Shown here in pieces: positions 40,026-41,688 of a DNA stretch of 41,688 bases. The notes beneath the pieces were generated by a model. It was not told the origin of the DNA and made no database searches. It worked only from the letters and a program-made list of their open reading frames with translations. How positions within the stretch are numbered: the first letter of the stretch is position 1; each line of letters starts with the position of its first letter. A program made the translations under genes and the position numbers. Source of the stretch: Deltaproteobacteria bacterium (lineage in GTDB: Bacteria > Desulfobacterota > RBG-13-43-22); NCBI GenBank assembly GCA_016219065.1, contig JACRCK010000099.1, positions 1 through 41,688 of the forward strand. The letters run 5' to 3'.

Positions 40026-41072
40026 CTATAAAATAGCCCAGGGTTTGGGCAGGAAGATTTTTTCATAAAGGCTCAGGGCGTAGCGGTCGGTCATGCCGGC
40101 GATGAAATCCGAGGCCCGTTGCGGGTCCAGGTCCCCTTCGCCGATTTCGGACCCGGTTTCCCGCCGGACTTCTTCCGGAGCGGACAATAAAACCTGGTAG
40201 AGTTCCTGGACCACCTTGCGGGCCTTGATAAAATCGTGGTGCACCCGGCCCACATCATACACCCGTTCGTAAAGGAAATTCCGCAGGGTCACCATGGCCT
40301 CCAGGACGTCCGCCCCGATGGCTAGTCCACCGGGTAGTTGGGGCCGGCTGTGGGCTACCAGGCTGGAGACCATGGTATGGATCCGCTGGGAACTGCGATC
40401 CCCCAGGATGCGGGCGCAGGAGGCCGGGATTTCGCCATCGGTAATAATGCCGCCGCGCAGGGCGTCGTCCAGATCGTGGCTGATATAGGCGATAATATCG
40501 GAAAGACGCACCGCCTGCCCTTCCAGGGTGGCGGCCAGTTCTTCGGAATGACCCGGCAGTAGTATTTCGCCCTTCCCTTTGGAGTGTTTCAAAATGCCGT
40601 CCCGGACCTCCCGGGTCAGGTTGAGGCCCCGGCCCCCTTTTTCCAGTTGTTCCACCACCCGCAGACTCTGGAGATTATGGCAGAAACCGCTTGGAACGAT
40701 TTCATTGAGCACTTCTTCCCCCGCGTGACCGAAGGGGGTATGTCCCAGGTCATGGCCGAGGGCGATGGCCTCGCTCAAGTCCTCGTTCAACTGCAGGCAC
40801 CGGGCCACCGTCCGGGCGATCTGGGAGACCTCCAGGGTGTGGGTCAGGCGGGTCCGGTAATGATCCCCGGTGGGAGAGAGAAAAACCTGAGTTTTATGCT
40901 TCAAACGGCGGAAGGCCTTGGAATGGAGGATGCGGTCCCGGTCCCGCTGAAAGGCGGTCCGGAGTTCGCATTCCGGTTCGGCCTGCGCCCGTCCCCGGCT
41001 GGCCGCGCTCAAAGCGGCCCAGGGAGCTAAAAAAATCCGTTCGCGGTCTTCAATGGCTTCCCGGGTGGTCAT
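40026..41072 (-). CDS. dGTP triphosphohydrolase-like HD-domain phosphohydrolase
   Basis: 348 residues. HD-domain motifs: FQRDRDRILHSKAFRRLKHK, THTLEVSQIARTVAR, and GHDLGHTPFGHAGEEVL with metal-binding His and Asp; SDIIAYISHDLDDALRGGI completes the site. These are the family features of deoxyguanosine-triphosphate triphosphohydrolase (type 2, shorter than the E. coli enzyme). It hydrolyses dNTPs to deoxynucleosides and triphosphate, and affects dNTP pools and phage replication. It is the first gene of the minus-strand group, with the two-component genes following at 12 bases; a functional link to them is not obvious. Weak ribosome site. Confidence 0.93.
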   Translation of the reverse strand: MTTREAIEDRERIFLAPWAALSAASRGRAQAEPECELRTAFQRDRDRILHSKAFRRLKHKTQVFLSPTGDHYRTRLTHTLEVSQIARTVARCLQLNEDLSEAIALGHDLGHTPFGHAGEEVLNEIVPSGFCHNLQSLRVVEQLEKGGRGLNLTREVRDGILKHSKGKGEILLPGHSEELAATLEGQAVRLSDIIAYISHDLDDALRGGIITDGEIPASCARILGDRSSQRIHTMVSSLVAHSRPQLPGGLAIGADVLEAMVTLRNFLYERVYDVGRVHHDFIKARKVVQELYQVLLSAPEEVRRETGSEIGEGDLDPQRASDFIAGMTDRYALSLYEKIFLPKPWAIL

Positions 41073-41110
41073 GGCTGCTTACTCAAAACTGAAAACTTAT
41101 CGAAAAAAAT

Positions 41111-41192
41111 GGAGTATTGGAGAAATGGAGTAATGGAGTGCTGGTGAGACGATGCCCCATCCTGCCCGGCAACCCCAATACTCCAATACTCC
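41111..41192. repeat. Inverted pair of GGAGTATT arrays
   Basis: GGAGTATTGGAG (41111-41122) and its complement CTCCAATACTCC (41181-41192), both inside longer degenerate arrays (GGAGAAATGGAGTAATGGAG and CTCCATTATTCCATCATTCC). They lie between the divergent dGTPase and Lpt permease genes and could form a large cruciform or hairpin. Confidence 0.6.
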
Positions 41193-41324
41193 ATTATTCC
41201 ATCATTCCATTATTCCCATCTTCACCATCTTTTATTACCAATATTTTATATAAAATTAAAGCCTTTTAAAGGCCACCCCCTCATTTTTATTTACATTAAA
41301 AGAGGCCTTGGTTTACTATTCGGC

Positions 41325-41688
41325 ATGCAGATTATTTCCCATTACATTTCCCGTGAATTTCTCAAGATGACCCTGATCTGTCTGGGGACCTTCGTCTTGA
41401 TCTATCTCCTGGTGGAAATCCTGGAAAAACTCGACGACTTCAGCAACGCCGGGGTTTCTCCAGGCCTGACCCTGAGGTATTTCGTCTTTATTGTGCCGGG
41501 AATCGTCAAACAGATGATGCCGGTGGCCATCCTGATGGGCACCCAGTTGACTTTCGGTCTTTTTTCCAAAAACAACCAGTTGATCGCCTTCAAATCCAGC
41601 GGCATCAGCATGATCCGCATTTCCGCCCCGATCCTGATGCTCTCCCTGGTGGCCAGCCTGATGGTGTTCATCCTGGGGGAAGGAATCA
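41325..41688 (+). CDS. LptF/LptG-family lipopolysaccharide export permease (partial)
   Basis: 121 residues, open to the right edge. MQIISHYISREFLKM with a first membrane helix (LICLGTFVLIYLLVEILEKL), then FVFIVPGIVKQMMPVAILMG and LFSKNNQLIAFKSSGIS, the conserved loop of YjgP/YjgQ proteins. It is part of the inner-membrane complex LptB2FG that extracts LPS. LptG seems the more likely of the two from the N-terminus, but one cannot be sure from a third of the protein. Ribosome site poor; an alternative start is not visible. Confidence 0.85.
   Translation, partial: MQIISHYISREFLKMTLICLGTFVLIYLLVEILEKLDDFSNAGVSPGLTLRYFVFIVPGIVKQMMPVAILMGTQLTFGLFSKNNQLIAFKSSGISMIRISAPILMLSLVASLMVFILGEGI

Noticed and set aside
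41101-41216. Tandem short repeats that could be mistaken for a CRISPR array
   Set aside because: Units are only 7-15 bases, degenerate and without unique spacers, and no cas gene is present. The same is true of the arrays at 11971, 16448 and 35411.

Overview
The window looks like a chromosomal segment of a GC-rich, Gram-negative, probably anaerobic bacterium of the Desulfobacterota (former Deltaproteobacteria). This rests on gene content, not on a marker gene: an Lpt permease and an outer-membrane barrel protein (two membranes), several Liv-type ABC transporters for small acids, a CoA ligase and an acyl-CoA dehydrogenase, an NtrC-type activator beside a sigma54 promoter, and LarC.

Bases 1-7193 are the right end of an integrated element that continues beyond the left edge. 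Every gene in it is on the minus strand. In order of transcription they are: tyrosine integrase, HigB/HigA-type toxin-antitoxin with a third XRE repressor, a small secreted protein, a basic unknown protein, a winged-helix/AlpA-like regulator, a D5-type helicase, a 45-residue zinc-finger mini-protein and a CHC2/TOPRIM primase. The element ends in the 3' half of a tRNA-Arg(TCT) gene, its attachment site. Just outside it (7194-7540) lie a broken integrase fragment and further copies of an att-like motif, the probable scar of an earlier insertion. The best candidate for new biology in the window is this compact replication module: zinc-finger mini-ORF overlapping the primase start, an iteron-like inverted repeat between it and the helicase, and a two-gene translationally coupled regulator/helicase unit.

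Bases 7.7-19.8 kb are host genes: two exported proteins (one a beta-propeller), an acyl-CoA dehydrogenase, an outer-membrane barrel, a PaaI-like thioesterase, a Cu(I) P-type ATPase, an orphan Liv-type binding protein, and an operon of a MurU-like nucleotidyltransferase, an AmgK-like sugar kinase and the ribosome-assembly GTPase Der.

Bases 19.9-24.6 kb are a complete Liv-type ABC operon (binding protein, two permeases, two ATPases). Divergent from it are lon, larC, greA and a PAP2 phosphatase; lon has a heat-shock-like promoter and apparently no leader.

Bases 29.8-41.1 kb, all minus strand, read as one regulatory and metabolic unit: dGTPase, sensor kinase and NtrC-type regulator; then a sigma54 (-24/-12) promoter; then a second Liv-type ABC operon, an acyl-CoA synthetase and a small membrane protein. 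The likely logic is that the two-component system senses a carboxylic acid, activates the sigma54 promoter, and the transporter plus ligase import the acid and trap it as a CoA thioester. The substrate cannot be read from sequence. The window ends inside an LptF/LptG permease gene on the plus strand.

Intergenic DNA is rich in short degenerate repeats (GATGTTS heptamers, AATTGTTAATT-type arrays, tandem CTGGATA and GGAGTATT arrays that form inverted pairs) and in perfect palindromes with 3-base loops.
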